Source of the DNA: Candidatus Alistipes excrementipullorum
Lineage (GTDB): Bacteria; Bacteroidota; Bacteroidia; Bacteroidales; Rikenellaceae
Reading direction: 5' to 3'
Assembly (NCBI GenBank): GCA_019113665.1
Contig: DXGW01000076.1
Span: forward strand, 1-5,829
Length of the DNA stretch: 5,829 nt
Part shown: in pieces, positions 5,195 to 5,829 of the stretch
How positions within the stretch are numbered: position 1 is the stretch's first letter
How the letters are laid out: every line of letters begins with the position of its first letter
Notes under the pieces: model-generated
Seen by the model: the letters and a program-made list of their open reading frames with translations, nothing else
What the model was told of the DNA's origin: nothing
Databases searched by the model: none
Program-made: the position numbers and the translations under genes

Positions 5195-5829
5195 TACTGC
5201 TTTTTGGTGTATATCCACGTGTCGCGGAATTCACGGGCGTGCGAGTCCATGTATCCGAGACATTCGTTGCGGTCGTCGTCCTCGTATACCGATACCATGT
5301 ATCGCGTCCCATACCGGTATATCCGGCATATGGGGTTCTCGGCCTTGCCACGGGCCTCCCTGGCTGCGCGTATCGCGTTTTCGGGAGTGGAGAATATGCC
5401 GTATACAACGTAATGGCGTCCCGGCGTGCAGTCGAGAATGGTCTCCATGTTGTCGGCGGCGCCTGCAGCTGATGCCTCCTCGGGTTTCGCCTCTGCGGTT
5501 GCCGTATTTGCAGCCACATTGCCAGCAGTGTCGGGTGCGCTCTGTGCGGCTTGTGCGGTTGTATCGTTGTCTGCCGCTACCATGTTTTCGGCTGCCTTGT
5601 CTGTTGCGGCGCCCGTATCTGACGTCGCGGAACTTTGCACCATTGCCGGCTGATCGTCTTTGCCCTGGTTGTCCACGATAACGTATCCGGCTACCACTAA
5701 TGCGAATACGCAGCATAAGGTTGCAAACGAGTAAAGCACGGTATTGCGTCTCGGCTTTATCCTTATGCGGCCGTGTCCCTGACGGTTTATGGCTTCGGCA
5801 AATTCGTCGCACATGGTGAAACTTTCACG
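5194..5829 (-). CDS. Single-pass membrane protein with C-terminal SPOR-like domain, possibly 5'-partial
   Basis: Numbered from the first ATG in the window (5814), the protein has a short basic cytoplasmic tail ending KPRRN, one transmembrane segment at about 26-47, a low-complexity Ala/Thr/Asp/Glu-rich linker at 48-130, and a compact C-terminal domain at 133-203 (RHYVVYGIFSTPENAIRAA, then YMVSVYEDDD and DTWIYTKK). The pattern of a strand, a helix that begins with several alanines, and later strands fits a SPOR domain, which binds peptidoglycan with denuded glycan strands. The SPOR assignment is by fold pattern, not a decisive motif. The protein would sit in the inner membrane with SPOR in the periplasm. 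The frame stays open through the right edge (upstream codons read RESFT), so the true start may lie outside; if it is 5814 the protein has 206 residues. Its stop overlaps the GtrA start. Confidence 0.75.
   Translation of the reverse strand, partial: RESFTMCDEFAEAINRQGHGRIRIKPRRNTVLYSFATLCCVFALVVAGYVIVDNQGKDDQPAMVQSSATSDTGAATDKAAENMVAADNDTTAQAAQSAPDTAGNVAANTATAEAKPEEASAAGAADNMETILDCTPGRHYVVYGIFSTPENAIRAAREARGKAENPICRIYRYGTRYMVSVYEDDDRNECLGYMDSHAREFRDTWIYTKKQ

Noticed and set aside
4535..5413. Plus-strand open frame of about 292 codons spanning 4535-5413
   Set aside because: It is antisense to both the GtrA gene and the SPOR-like gene, and its product is rich in Arg, Tyr and Cys without any domain pattern.
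5460..5660. Low-complexity, repeat-like stretch
   Set aside because: It encodes the Ala/Thr/Asp-rich linker of the SPOR-like membrane protein; there are no regular repeat units or CRISPR-like spacers.

Overview
This window looks like a piece of chromosome from a gut Bacteroidales species, possibly Alistipes or another Rikenellaceae member. Promoters have the Bacteroidota form (TAnnTTTG at -7, TTTG at about -33) rather than sigma-70 form. Shine-Dalgarno sites are absent, base composition is moderately GC-rich, and the gene content (GGGtGRT protein with a NifU-like scaffold, Bacteroidota-style AraC regulator, YczE/DUF6198-type membrane domain) fits. The genus is an inference; the order is better supported.

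Layout. Bases 1-740 (minus strand) hold a zeta-toxin-like P-loop kinase followed by the start of a small gene that overlaps it by 8 nt and runs off the left edge. This resembles a toxin-antitoxin-like pair; its promoter lies just upstream and is overlapped by a perfect 9-bp inverted repeat. Bases 806-1672 (minus) encode an AraC-family regulator. Divergent from it (1782-2660, plus) is a protein joining the C-terminal half of a YczE/DUF6198-like membrane domain to an atypical cytidylate-kinase-like domain. Recognisable coding similarity begins upstream of its first ATG, so it appears 5'-truncated. A bidirectional terminator at 2695-2728 separates it from the convergent operon to the right.

Bases 2746-4580 (minus) carry a two-gene operon: an IscU/NifU-like iron-sulfur scaffold and then the GGGtGRT protein, a widespread family that to my knowledge has no assigned function. 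A clear Bacteroidota -7 box lies about 70 nt upstream of the scaffold start. Bases 4581-4708 are non-coding and contain one imperfect hairpin. Bases 4709-5829 (minus) hold a translationally coupled pair: a single-pass membrane protein with a C-terminal SPOR-like domain, then a GtrA-family membrane protein.

The strongest leads are the GGGtGRT/scaffold operon, the truncated membrane-kinase fusion, and the zeta-like kinase with its possible operator. Both edges cut through genes, so the partner of the zeta-like kinase and perhaps the N-terminus of the SPOR protein cannot be fully assessed.
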